Below, piece after piece: positions 34,750-47,000 of a stretch of DNA of 64,000 bases (the stretch's first letter is position 1; every line of letters begins with the position of its first letter). The notes beneath the pieces are model-generated. The model saw only the letters and a program-made list of their open reading frames with translations, had not been told where the DNA came from and made no database searches. This stretch comes from Bolinopsis microptera (Eukaryota; Ctenophora; Tentaculata; Lobata; Bolinopsidae): the NCBI RefSeq assembly GCF_026151205.1, contig NC_087075.1, positions 13,777,628-13,841,627 of the forward strand, written 5' to 3'. The position numbers and the translations under genes were made by a program.

Positions 34750-37700
34750 CTAACCGTAATGTTTGACTTTAGCGACCTCAGCGTTGTAGCTCTTGACGTA
34801 GCTGTTGTAAGATGCCACAGCCTTATTGGAAGCAGCAGCAGCAGCCTTTGCCTTCGTAAGAGCAGCGTTTGTCTTGGTAAGCTGAGTGTTCTGAGCTGCG
34901 ACAGCTGCCCTGTAACTCTTCTGGACCGTGTAGACTGCTTGTCTCTGCTTCTTGTAATGAGCGTCAAGCTTGTTCTGTCTTGAAGTATGGGCCTTTTTGG
35001 CGCTTGCTAGAGCGGCGTTTTGTCTCTTGATGCACGCTGCCTTAGCGGCTTGTATTTTCTTAACATTGCTTGCGTATACCACCCTGTTGTTGTTCGCCGC
35101 TGTAGCTGCTTTGTTGGAAGCAGCTTTTGCAGTATTGAGTCGAGTAGCGTGAACTGCCACCTGTTTGTGGGCATTAACGTAGCCAGTTCTAGCTGTTAGG
35201 TACTGGGTATGGTAGGTTGTAGATGCTTTCCTTGTAGATACCACCAGCTTCTTTGAAGATACAATGAGAGACTTGTACTTTGTAACTTGCAGTCTTGCTG
35301 CGGAAACGAGATGTTTAGTATTTGCTCGTCAACTCTTTTTGAAAATAAATTGGCTTAACCAGTAAAACAGGAAACTAACAAATTTAAATGCAAGTGGAAC
35401 CTACCAGTACGGAGATGAGGGTTCACTCTTATCTGTTGGCTTCTGTGATGTCTTCTTTCAGGATCTGACGAAGAAATGTCAGTAAGGTTAAGCCCAATAC
35501 AAATGGCACTTTGTCAAGTGATTAAGTATTTCAAATATTCATAATATTATGTTCTTACAAAATTGTTGAGGGAACGACTTCAGCTTAAGAGTGAAAATTA
35601 AAATGCTTTATATATGACATGACTCTGACTGATTACCTCTGGAACAGTTTAATTACTTACGTGCAAGAGGATAATGGCAAAGATAATTATCGTTCCATGT
35701 ATTTGGATCAGCTGTTTCAATCCACTGGATACATGTCTTTCCTGCTTTGTACTGTTGATCTTTCAGTGCACCGCTGAAGACCCAAGTGAAAGCGTATGGT
35801 GAAGTTGGTGGAATACAAAGGAAGTTGTCGTTCCATGTGTGAGGATCGGCTCCTTCCGATATTTTTACACAGTAAGAGTTTGAAACTGGGCCTGGAGGAG
35901 AGATTGGTGTCATTCAAGTGTATTTTAAGAATAAGCAATGAGAAAAACACAAATTGAAAGTTTGACATTCCAATTTCGATTCAATTTTCATGTTTATAAT
36001 TGACAAATGAAATATACCGTTCATGTTGAAACGGATTCCAGGATCAGCCTTGTTTTCCCTCCAGCAGAAGAAATTGTCGTTCCAGTGGTGGTTAGCTGGC
36101 TCAGCCAACTCCCATATCCTATCACAGTGGTAACCCTTGGGTACTCCAGCGTTGCTCCACTTGAAGTCACCGGGCCATTGAGGTAAAGGAGCAGTCACTG
36201 AGAAGATTGTATTTAGTTTTATATTGTGAATTTTTTCCTTTTCACCCTTTTGAAAAAGGCAATAGTGAAAGGTTACGAATGGACGATTTTGCAGAAAAAC
36301 GTGGATTTTGGAGAACGAGATAGGTGGGTTTAAATATGTCGTGTGTCCTTCCTTCCGTTCGTTACCATGCAACGAAAAAGTTGGGCGCGCGAGAGGATTG
36401 CTTGCGGAGATGTGATGTTTAGATAGCCTGTGATCTATGAATGCGCGGCGCGACTGTCTTTAATGTATATGATGCATGTAATGTATAATATTACTATTAG
36501 GTAATACGCCCAATTTGTACGTGGCACGCGTAGTGTATTGATGTGTACACGAGTATAGTTTACCTTTGCTGATAATTTCTTGAATTACAGATACAAGTTA
36601 AGTTCTACGGCAATTGAACTGAATTTCAAGTGTTTCCCGTATTTGATGCATAATTTATCAATATTATTATCATGAAGATTGAAGTGAGCTGATTGGAGCT
36701 TATACTTAAATTTATAGTAAATGTGAAATGGAAATCTAGCGTCCGCCAAAACGAAACAACGGGCGCAATTCTTGTTATTGTTGACTTTTGTTCAATTATT
36801 ATAACTAAACGAGCAATACTGACCAAACGTAAACATCCTGATTGTGATATAAGAATATGTCCCAACCGAGTTTTGGACTAATTACAGTCGTCATACCATA
36901 CGCTGCGATGCACAGTGTAGGGTATGACGACTGTGAAGTCCAGAGCTCTAAATCTCCATTATAGTGTGAAGATATGCACGGTGATTCAAAAATAGGGTGA
37001 ATTTAGTTTGGATTTTAAGAAATGATTAACAAATTTATGAAGGAGCAAGTTGTAATGTCCAGCCTTACCGTGGGCTCCGTGGTAAGGGGCGTTACAGAGG
37101 AAATTGTCCCCCCACGTGTTAGGATCGGCTGTCTCCGACCATTGAATGCACTTCTCTCCTTTACGCATCTGATTGTCTCTGACTCTGTTGCTGGTGGCCC
37201 AGCTGAAATGGTAGGGAGAGTTATTCTGGACACAGAGGAAGTTATCCTTCCAGGTGTGTGATGCAGGCTCGGCTCCTTCATGAATTTGTGTACATTTCTG
37301 TCCGGGAATGGCTCCTGAAACATGGTTTAAATTTAACATAAGTAAAAGGAAAAAAGGTAAACAGTTCTATTGACGAAAATACGAAAAAATATCCACCGAA
37401 ATGTATTGTAACAATACATCTAAGTGACAATTTTTTGTTAGACTGAAACCAATGTTCGTCCAAAAATTAACATTATCAATTATTTGTTTAGTTATGTCAT
37501 TGTCATCGTAAAATTATTAGCACTGTTTTTTCCCCACCACATGGTTACTATGGTTACTATGGTTACTATGGTTACTATGGTTACTATGGTTACTATGGTT
37601 ACTATGGTTACTATGGTTACTATGGTTACTATGGTTACCTGCCATGGACCATCGGAGACCAGGGTCAGCCCTGTCGTTCCTCCAACACATGAAGTTATCG

Positions 37701-38592
37701 TTCCACGTGTGAGGATCCTTCATTTCCCAGATTTTGTCGCAGGTGTAACCCCTTGGTGTGCCAGCGGAGTTCCATTTGAAGTCTTGTGGCCAGCTTGGCA
37801 GAGTTGCTGCGAGATTAAAATGATTTGAAGTTGTAAGAAAACGTTTTAACTTATTAAAATGGTGGTATCACGGGTTTTTAAATTTTTTATTGACTGGCTC
37901 TAAATTAAATTTTTCGTTGAAGATTGCAACGGTATTATACATATGAATCATGAAAAACTGTAAAATGCGCATTAACTTACAATAAGAGTCGCAGTCCATG
38001 TTTGCACTAGTCAGTTCATTGTTCTTCCTGAACACGGCACCAAATGGTTGATATTTCAACCAGCACTGGTTGTCTCGTTTTCGGAAAGTAATAGATCGAC
38101 AGCCCTGTGCATCAGCCTTGTGGCACTCTTGGGCGCAATGGTTGAAACCGTGAGATTTGAAACTCCTTATGTCTGCACCCCCGTAGTCTGTGTGGTCGTC
38201 CACGCACACATGGATAGCTGAAAAAGTGTAATTTAGCTGAGAATTTGGATGAAAGCAAATGTGATCGGAGATTGACCGGAGCTAATTATTCAATCATTGA
38301 CTATGATTATCACCAATCTTATAACATTTATTAAATCATAATTAAATCATACTTCTAATCTCGGGATAGCCTGTAGCAAGTTTTTGATTTTCGCTGTAAT
38401 ACATTGCACAGCTCCTCATTTAATCCTTTTATCCTATGTCTTATAACTTTATAACAATTGGGGAATATTTAAATAAATTTCCTTGATTGTAGAATATGAT
38501 TGAACAATGAACACTGACTAAAATATAAACAAAAGCTTACCGTTAGAGATGGCAAGCACGAGTGCCGCAAGCAGGATAACTGCGATTTTCAT
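34750..38592 (-). CDS. Secreted modular protein: PAN/Apple domain, four WNDNF modules, Ala/Lys-rich tail (8 exons)
   Basis: Complement join 38541..38592, 37981..38217, 37639..37806, 37069..37314, 36018..36197, 35661..35891, 35405..35464, 34750..35297; all introns are phase 1, 573 aa. Exon 1 encodes signal peptide MKIAVILLAALVLAISN. Exon 2 is a PAN/Apple-like domain (about 79 aa, Cys-rich, FNHCAQECH). Exons 3 and 5 encode type A modules (WPxDFKW, GYxCD, HTWNDNFMCW, ADPG). Exons 4 and 6 encode type B modules with two copies of a GA(D/E)P..TWNDNFLC motif and CIQW between. Exon 7 is a short basic linker. Exon 8 encodes about 180 Ala/Lys/Asn-rich residues, probably helical. I do not recognise the WNDNF module as a named domain. 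The protein is likely extracellular, structural or adhesive. A TATA-like box lies 40 nt upstream. Confidence 0.85.
37541..37638. repeat. 9-bp array starting exactly at a 5' splice site
   Basis: On the minus strand exon 3 of the modular gene ends GGCAG|gtaaccata, and GTAACCATA is then repeated about 11 times. The first unit is the splice donor itself. Confidence 0.92.
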
Positions 38593-38625
38593 GATGAAAT
38601 GAAGCGCAGAAAAATACCAAGAAAA

Positions 38626-38638
38626 TAATATATAAATT
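38626..38638 (-). promoter_or_regulatory. TATA-like element of the modular gene
   Basis: AATTTATATATTAT on the minus strand lies about 40 nt before the start codon at 38592. The position fits a core promoter with a very short 5' UTR. Confidence 0.4.
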
Positions 38639-39360
38639 TTGATTTCAGGTGGGAGATTTATACTGAACCAAGCCAGGAAATGGTGTGGGGACTCATGCGG
38701 CTTTTTCAGGATATGGTCAATGTGTACTCCAGCTGGCAATGTTTCAGATTATCTGCAATTGAAGAGGTGATTTGACTTAAGGAGGCGTTCCAGGAAATGG
38801 ATATATCAATCGGACTGAACACATTCCAGATTCCAGAGCTGCAATAATGTTGACGTGTAAAAGTCTTCAAAAATTTCAAGTTACCTGCTTTAGAATTTTG
38901 TAAGGAACTGATCTAAGAAGCGGTATCATGTTTGGAAAGAATGACATGACATGGCTAAGCCTAAAAGTAAAGCTGATGAATAGTAGATGAAGAACACTTT
39001 TTCAGAACATGTCCCAGATGCCATCCCGACCCAGTAGGACAAACTTGAAGGAACCTACAAAGTCTGTACTCTTCAGTTCATGACATAATAAAACCCTGTT
39101 CCTATCGGAACACATGGTGGAATTTCGTTGCTCAGCTTTTCAGAATTACAGATTCCCAATAAAGAAGAAACACAATAGTGATATATACTTACAGTTGTAC
39201 GAGACACCTCACACCACCGAACCCTCGCAGCATCAACTAATGCACTTTGTCTGAAGGAGAACGCCGTCACTAGTTGACCACACTCACACGGACTTTTTCA
39301 CAAGCAACTACACATTTTTGTTTTTCAAGGGTCTTCTATTTGACCGCCCCCCCCCCCCCA

Positions 39361-39395
<35 letters not shown>

Positions 39396-40119
39396 ATAAA
39401 ATCTTGGTAATAGGGGCGGAAAGGGGCCAACATTTTTTGGCCGCCATTGCATTATCCAAATTGCTTTAATGTTAAAGTGTAGTCCAAATTTACATTCCTC
39501 ATTGCTAGAATTCATTTCTTAAAGCAAATTCTCCAAAACATTTTCCAGATTTTTCCTCTTTCATCTTTGCTCCCTTAATTTTGAGAACTATTACTGTAAG
39601 AATATTTTCAAAATTTGCAGGACTTTATCCTTTGACCCCTAAATTGGCACAGCATGAAAGCCAAAATCTTGCTGAAATTTGAATTGATCTTGAAACTGTG
39701 TTTGAAAATGATCTCATTCTTTAGTAGTAGTGCCAAATTGCTCAGCTAGTTAGGCCTTATTCCTTAATGGTTCATTTTACCATAAGTTGTTCAAACAATT
39801 AGAGATCATATCTTATTAGTTGCTCTATAGGGTCAGGAACAACCATAAACATTTTTTGACTTTAATGTTTCGGATAATTTTGACTTGGGCTGCGCCCATA
39901 TTTTTCACCAATTTTTAACAGGTAAAATTCTCTAAATCTTCAATTTAGTCATGAAGGAGTATAGAAGGAGTTTTAAATGTGTGCTCCTCTTATATAAACA
40001 GTAGAACTAGAAACTAGTTAACTTTAGTCGAGGTCTCAGTTTGTACAATGTCGGGAAGTTCCTGCAAGAGTTTTGCGCAAGGTCGTTTCAAGTTCAACCC
40101 GTTCTCTAGCTGGCCCTGA

Positions 40120-40260
40120 ACGACTATTTAAAACCCTAACCCTAACTTCTTTATACGATTATGGTCATATCACGTGATCGAGACAATTTTTCGCCAGGAC
40201 GCCAGGCACCAGGGGAGCATTTTAACCCTATGTCATGGGGTGTGATTCGGAATCAGCGTC
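40120..40260. repeat. Repeat with telomere-like CCCTAA words, copy 1
   Basis: AAAACCCTAACCCTAAC is followed by a segment with CACGTGATCG, GGGAGCATTTTAACCCTATG and GTGATTCGGAAT. The same order recurs at 42350-42560. Confidence 0.55.
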
Positions 40261-40723
40261 CGAAAATACATCAAATTAAGTTGGTTTTAATTACATGGGG
40301 ACCTCAGGCTATTATGTTCATAAACATAGAGATTCGGCGGAATGACAGGCTGAGCGCGGCCCAGTAAGGTTTTAACTGATGGCATGATGATTGATGGGGT
40401 CCTTTTAGAACATTTTTGAGGATCGATTGTGGATTGTAGAGTTATTTAGCACGCTCGTACTGCGTACGTTAAAAACTTTGTCATTTAAAAACCCCCTAGT
40501 GTCAACAATTAACGGCTAACGTATTGATATTTTTTGGTTTTAATGAATTTACTGGTAGTGGTAACGGATTTCTTCTAATTAATTGGACTTTGGATTTTGA
40601 TTTTAGCACCGCTGATGATCTGACATCAATCATTATTTAATACATTTTACTATAGATATATTTTATATTTTGTAGAAAATCGCAAAGTTATCTCAAGGAA
40701 TTAATATAACTGAATAATTTGTA

Positions 40724-40870
40724 GGGGTCGTTCACATATTACGTAATAATTGTTTGGAAAATTTTTACCCCCCCCCCCCCTCCGTAATCCGTTTTAAATT
40801 TACACATAGCAGATAGCTATTGTGTCAAAATTACACAATTTTGACACAATAGCTATCTGCGAACGACCCC
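40724..40870. mobile_element. 147-bp MITE with internal perfect hairpin
   Basis: Ends are GGGGTCGTTC and GAACGACCCC. Inside is a C12 tract and a perfect 24-bp stem (40809-40832 with 40837-40860, loop ACAC). Confidence 0.65.
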
Positions 40871-41762
40871 ATATTATTTAATATCAACTGTGCAATGTGG
40901 CGATTTTCTCACGCTGCCAGTTCACGTGATTATGTTTTCGCTCTCACGTGATCATTTTAAACAGCGGTGATCCAGGAAATTATTCCAGTGTTGTGAACTA
41001 GCTGAATTATTGGACAGAAATGAAATGTTCACCATAGGCACATTGGAGAGAAAACATCAAATTCAAAACATGTGAACATGTATAAAAAGTCTCCACATCC
41101 AATTCCATGTCTGGAAATATTTAAAATCTTACCGTATAGTAGTATACAGTGTGTTTATACATGTGGACTTGATCGACATAAACCAATATTTCGGACCAAT
41201 TCAAACACTTGTTATTAATGTTATACAGTTCCTCTGTATAGTTATACTTAATCGATAAACCATTTCGGACCAATTCTAATGTCTAACACTTGTGAGCTTG
41301 TACTTGTAGTCAATACTCTGCAGTTCCAATTTTGGGGTTAAATGAGAATTAGCTTGGGACGCTCTACTTCAAATTGGAGCATTGAAATTTTGGCTGAGTT
41401 ATGAGTTTTTTTGGAAAAGCTACACGTACAACTAAATATTCCAATAATATATGCAAAAGAACCGCCTCTCAATCCTGGATACAGACGTGAATGCCGAATG
41501 GTGACGAAAAAGGTTGATTCCGGCAGTGTTCTACAACTAACGACTCTTCTGCAGTGGTTTAGCGTCAACATAAAAATTTACATTATAACAATATAACATA
41601 TTTATAACATAATATTTATATGATCGTTCGCAATTTTAATTGACGCAGGGTGTTGTGAAAATGTTGTACTTGTAGGTTTATATCCTACCAGTGACCAGGA
41701 CGCGCGCCGAGTTGGACCCGTCGACGGTAATATTTGGAACAAATAACTTACGCGACGAGTAT

Positions 41763-42261
41763 CAAGGTTGTTAAATCATAAATACGTATTAGGAGGGAAT
41801 ACGTATTGGAATACGAATACGTATTAATCCTCGAAAATTGACGTATTACGAAAATTTCGATAAGCTAACATTAATTTCGCAAAAAATGTTAGCTTATCGG
41901 ATTATCCATAAAATTTGATTACAAATTTAAGTTATCATGTATAACTGCACTCCTTTAATGCATGATCGTTGTAGCGCGATGCACTACTGGGTCGCACGCG
42001 CATCAAATAATGCTTCTCGCAACCACGTATGCAGATCGGCGAGATGCGAAGGATTGACATCGTGAATCAAGCATGATCGATGATGAGGGTGGCGCGCAGC
42101 TGTAATGTTTAATTTTGACAAATCAGCGTATTACGGCGTATTCGTGGACGTATTTAACAATCCATAGAAATTACCGTATTACGGCGTATTACGACGTATT
42201 CTTTATTAGAACCGAATACGTCGTATTCTTTTACGAAAATTTGACGTATTTAACAACCTTG
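41763..42261. mobile_element. 499-bp hAT-like MITE
   Basis: CAAGGTTGTTAAAT and ATTTAACAACCTTG are perfect TIRs, flanked by the 8-bp duplication ACGAGTAT (41755-41762 and 42262-42269). An 8-bp duplication and CA..TG ends fit hAT elements. The interior is full of AATACG/CGTATT words and is non-coding. Confidence 0.8.
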
Positions 42262-42270
42262 ACGAGTATC

Positions 42271-42625
42271 GGCTCTTACTAATTCGCTCGCCCAAAAATT
42301 TCACGTGACTTTGGTTTTTATGGTTTTACAGCCCTACAAAACGGTTTTAAATAAACCCTAATCCCAACCCTAACCCTAACCATAACCCCGAAGCTATCCA
42401 TAACCCTTACCACAATCCTAACCCTAACCCGAGCCCTAAACAATCGAATTCATGTTTTACTAGCCTATCACGTGACCAAAACGGTTTTTTGCCTATAACT
42501 CTCCAGGGAAGCATTTTTACCCTACGTCATGGGGGGTGATTCGGAATTATTAAGATCAATTTCATACCCAAAGGGCCTTTTCACAAGAATTTTCTTAAAA
42601 TTTGGGCGAGCGATTTAGTAGGAGC
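42271..42625. mobile_element. 355-bp TIR element with 10-bp target duplication and telomere-like core
   Basis: Ends GGCTCTTACTAATTCGCTCG and CGAGCGATTTAGTAGGAGC are imperfect inverses. The flanks are GACGAGTATC on both sides (42261-42270, 42626-42635). The interior carries a run of CCCTAA and CCATAA words (about 42354-42435) and the second copy of the 40120-40260 repeat. Such long target duplications fit Mutator-like elements, but this is uncertain. Confidence 0.65.
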
Positions 42626-44006
42626 GACGAGTATCACCCGTTAATGAAGATGACACGTCATGACAGTACAGTATTACCATTCCGAGTGGGTGCTGAGACG
42701 TATCTTTCCTGTTTCCCAAAAACCATGATCTCTGTTTTCTTTTCATCTTCAAGCCACCAAGCCCACAGTATTTAATTAAGCAATATTACCCGCTGTTTCT
42801 TGCAGTCCTTCAATGTACATGGCGAAATTAAAGATTACTCGATGAGTTCAGCGCGCCGCGCACCAATAATAATTTAATTCAGAATATCACGTAAAATAAC
42901 TTTGCGTGGCATTCTGATATAAAGAGTAAAATGAAACGAGATTTAAACGTCGTAATAACAAATGCGTATTAATATTATAAGGCAACTGCTCGTGTCAAAA
43001 CGACTTAAAATACCTAATCGAACGCCGTGAAACTTAAAACACGGAGCACACGGGCGCTTAAAATATGGTTAATTCTACCTCTTTTTTTTTTTCTTCGGTA
43101 CAAACTCGATACATCTTCTGGAATCTAGTTTTTCCAGAAAATACAAATTGTACAAAGAAGGAAATAATCGTAGAAGAGTATGTTTCGACAATCCTGTAAT
43201 TCTTTGCGATATCAACAACAAAATCCAAGCGGTAACACACTTTTTACAAAAACAATAAGCTACAAATCAGAAAACTTAGCAATTCATTATCCATTCCGGG
43301 TTCAATCTTGTGAATAACATAATCGCAAATGCTTGGATTTTGTTAAGTTTCGTCGGAAACCATTAACATGCCACTTTTCAAAACAAAGCTATTTCACAAC
43401 TCTAGAATAAATCAGTGATAAATTCACGCTGTCCTGCACCATATCTTCACACTCGGTCTAAGCATTAACCCTATAAGTATCCCAGTTATCCCATTATCCC
43501 TATATCCCAATTATCCCAATGTGTCAGGTCAATACCACCCAAAGCTCAGGAGGTAGCAGAAGAAAAGAAAAGAATTTCAAATGGGAATCAATGAGAAATA
43601 AGTCCTATATGTATCTAGAACTTTCGCCCCAAATTATGACATTCAAAATAATTTTCGATGAATTGTCAACATGAGGGATGACACATCTACCCGACGAGCG
43701 TGAACTTTCACTAATTCATATTGCAAATAATCCTTTTCTCGTAGAAAAAGCAAAGTTTACCCATTTTATACAACAAGATACCTATAAGTTAACCCCCAAA
43801 AGTAAACATACATTTCCGGTAGGCATAATATAATCCAACGATTCCAAGAACAAATTAGTTACTTTAAACAGTAATAATACTGAAACACTCAAGCGAGTCC
43901 ACAGATTTGCAAGGAGTGCACGTTTTCGCAAGTGCATGTTTTCGCGAGTGCATAGTTTCACGATTGCGTATATTTGCGAGTGCAGGTGGTCGCAGGAGTG
44001 GGGAGA

Positions 44007-47000
44007 CTATTCCCACTCGGTGGTACCAGGGGGTTTATCTGTCAGATCGTACATTACTCGAGAGATACCCAACACTCCACTGAAACAGAAAGTTTTAGTT
44101 TAGTTAGATAAATAGGGTAGGAAGAGAGGAAAGGAGGGGGAAAGGAGGAGGGAGATGAGGTGAGGGCGGGGAGGGTAAAAGGAGAAGGAGGAAGAGAGAC
44201 TCAGCACTCTACTTATACATATAATCGTGTATTCGTTTTAAGTTGAATCAGTGAGAGTTATGAATAACAATTCGGGGGAGGGGGAGGAGGGTGCCATCTT
44301 TGCCACTTGAATCAATGTACTAACCTGACTGCAGCTACAATGTCGTTCACCACAGGTTCAGGTATGTGTTTGCCAGGTATAGCTGCTGAGCCTGAAATGT
44401 TGGACCATGTGTATTGTGGTTCAAAAGTTAAAGATACAAATATGATTAAGATTTAGATTATATTGTAAAGTTTTGAGATGATTCGAACATCATTTGCAAT
44501 TTTGTTAAAATTTCAGAGATAATGGTAAATGGACAACAGATTGAAACTCAGAAGTAAGCTCAATAAAGCTCAATAAAGCTCAATGAAGCAAAACAATATA
44601 AATAATACACTCGAATCTCGAATAGGAATAATTTGAAAAGTTTGCGACGCGCACATAAAAACTCGTAAATCAAAAACTGGTCCGTGCTTTATTTTAACAT
44701 GTATAATATACTATGTATATTTAAGTTAAAAGACTAAGATTGTTTTTAAGATTTACAAATCAGTCCATTTTGGATAATTCACACCCAATCAAAACGACAG
44801 CTATCCATCATTTTTCAAGAGAGACGAGTAAAGAAAAGCGGAGCACTGGAAACCCGCGAACTCCGTCTCACAAGTTTCCGAGGAATAATAGCACCCAATC
44901 TGCGTGACATCCTCATCTTCATACGTCACATGATCAACCTCCGTCCAGCGCCACGCGTTAAATATCTTGCAAACTTTACCGTCAGAACAGGGGGTGTTGT
45001 AAGGGGAGCCGAGAGTACGGACACATGACCGGATTATGGTGGGAGGAAAGGGGAGGGTAATCCGGGGATAAGAGCTGGTGTATTTGATGATGAGAGCGGA
45101 GTAGTCACGGCATACCGGACATACCGTTGAGGTGGCGACAATAACTGGGGAGTTGGTGACAGGAACTGGTTCAATGGCAGTAGCAACCGAGAGGAAGAGG
45201 GATAGCAGACAGAACATTACTTGTGGCACAAGGTTAAGAAATGGACACATTAGGTGGCGGTGGGAATTTCAGAATGGTTAGGTGGAGGAATCGTTAGAGC
45301 ATGCGCTCAGTTGAATATGAACGCGGCTTATCTTTTGAGGTGATTATATGTACGGTCTGGTGTTTTAAAATTCGGAACTCGTTAGGTTAATCGTAAAACC
45401 CGTATGAATTTCAATAAAATAAAAATAAAACCCCGGAAACAAATTTGTTAAGTTCAAAGAAAACTTTTGAGGACAAATTTACATCATGTGCAGGGTGTTC
45501 CATAAAAAATGTGACTTTTTCCACTTTAATTTTGTTTCACGTTTATTTTAACAGAATTTTGTCGGTAAATAATCGAATTTTTAAATATGATTAATAATAT
45601 GATTTAACATATATTGTTAAGTATCTGCACAAAAAAGTCAGTCACGCTTCTCAGAAATTACATCTGCTATTGACATTATTTATGGCAAAGGTCCAAGATT
45701 TTCAAAATCTATATAACAAGAAATGCGGTCGCTTTTCTTTTGTGGATGGCCGCTCAATTTCCCAATCCGTGACGGCGTATTTTGTCTTATTTCATACAAT
45801 CTGTTTTTAAGCATGCAGATATGGCGGAGTGATTATAGGCCGAGCACCGCCCAGTTAATTCCATATTGAATTTGAAAATCTTGTATATTTCTATGTAACC
45901 ACATTATGTTTATTGTTTATGCAACCTGATATGACAACGGATCTGTGCAAAATAGTAATACTAACTCGAAAATCGAAATAATACTCTATCAATTATGAGT
46001 CGGCACTTTGAGTCATGGATCGGGAAAAAAATTCTGTCTAGACAATCTCTTTTAAATATTCCTTAAAGCATATTATCCTGGAAATTTCAGGGTGATTGAT
46101 TAAAAACTGTTGGAGAAGAGAGATTTTCGATTAACTACGCGTTATAGATAAGACTCGATATTCAGAACGCGCGATGTAAAATCGCTAGCACAATACAATT
46201 ACTAGTTACCCATCAGCGCTGACCTTTTGGTTCAGGAACAAAATTTTTCGATGGGACTAAGAGTAACTGATAGAACTTACTCATCTCTATCAGAAAAAAC
46301 TAAAAAGTCGGTTCCGAATATTGAGACCCTTTGTTAAGTTCGTGAGGAAGCATCATAACAGAACAGCAATTTTCGAGAAATCAAGAAGTGATAAGGACTG
46401 GAAACTTGGTGTGCACAAATTCCATACATATTGACACATTCCCCTACTGGGGGGGTACCAATGGCATAGAATGGAGAAGAATGGCATAAAAATCATCAAA
46501 TGGCATAGAAATTTCATGGCATAAATGGAAATTTTGTTTGGCCAATTCTCCATTTATGCCAATTTATGCCATGAATTTAGGTCTTCATATTTGACCTTTA
46601 GGATGACTTTAAATTCGCAAATATTATTAGTACTTGAATAAGAGACATGTTTCATGCTTTATAACGCTTGGAATGATCGTTAAAGTCAAAGATTCATATG
46701 ACAAATAACTAAATAAAGAAAATAGAAATGTATTATATCAAATATATACCAAACATTTCACTATTCAAGAATAGCAAATTGTGAGTTGTTCAAAATGTAC
46801 AGAATACAAACATTGACAACACAACGATTTTGAATGTCATCAAGGAACAATGCATCTGATGTATTTGTCTTCGACGAGTAGCCATACATTAGGAGATCCA
46901 TTGATTAGGCTATGTTCCTGGCAGTAGTACTTCATCGGGCATGACTTATAAGAAATAAATCTAACCACTCCTGTTGCAAAGTTCTGCTGAGATTTGAAGA

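Larger units (their letters stand above)
41671..42644 (+). mobile_element. Third copy of the TGTAGGTTTA element, split by two nested insertions
   Basis: Starts TGTAGGTTTATATCCTACCA (41671) and resumes as GACGAGTATCACCCGTTAA (42626-42644). The interrupting DNA is a hAT-like MITE (41763-42261) and a second TIR element (42271-42625). No 9-bp target duplication remains around this copy. Confidence 0.6.
38593..44006. other. Gene-free stretch rich in small elements
   Basis: No exon supported. It includes a long C tract (about 39347-39394, interrupted by AT), a 147-bp MITE (40724-40870), a repeat family with embedded telomere-like words, and a nest of MITEs at 41671-42644. Degenerate GAGTGCA-type repeats lie at 43905-43990, just beyond the GMP synthase stop. 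Confidence 0.55.

Noticed and set aside
37484..37828. Met-Val-Thr repeat frame
   Set aside because: It is the ATGGTTACT array of an intron plus antisense of exon 3 of the modular gene.
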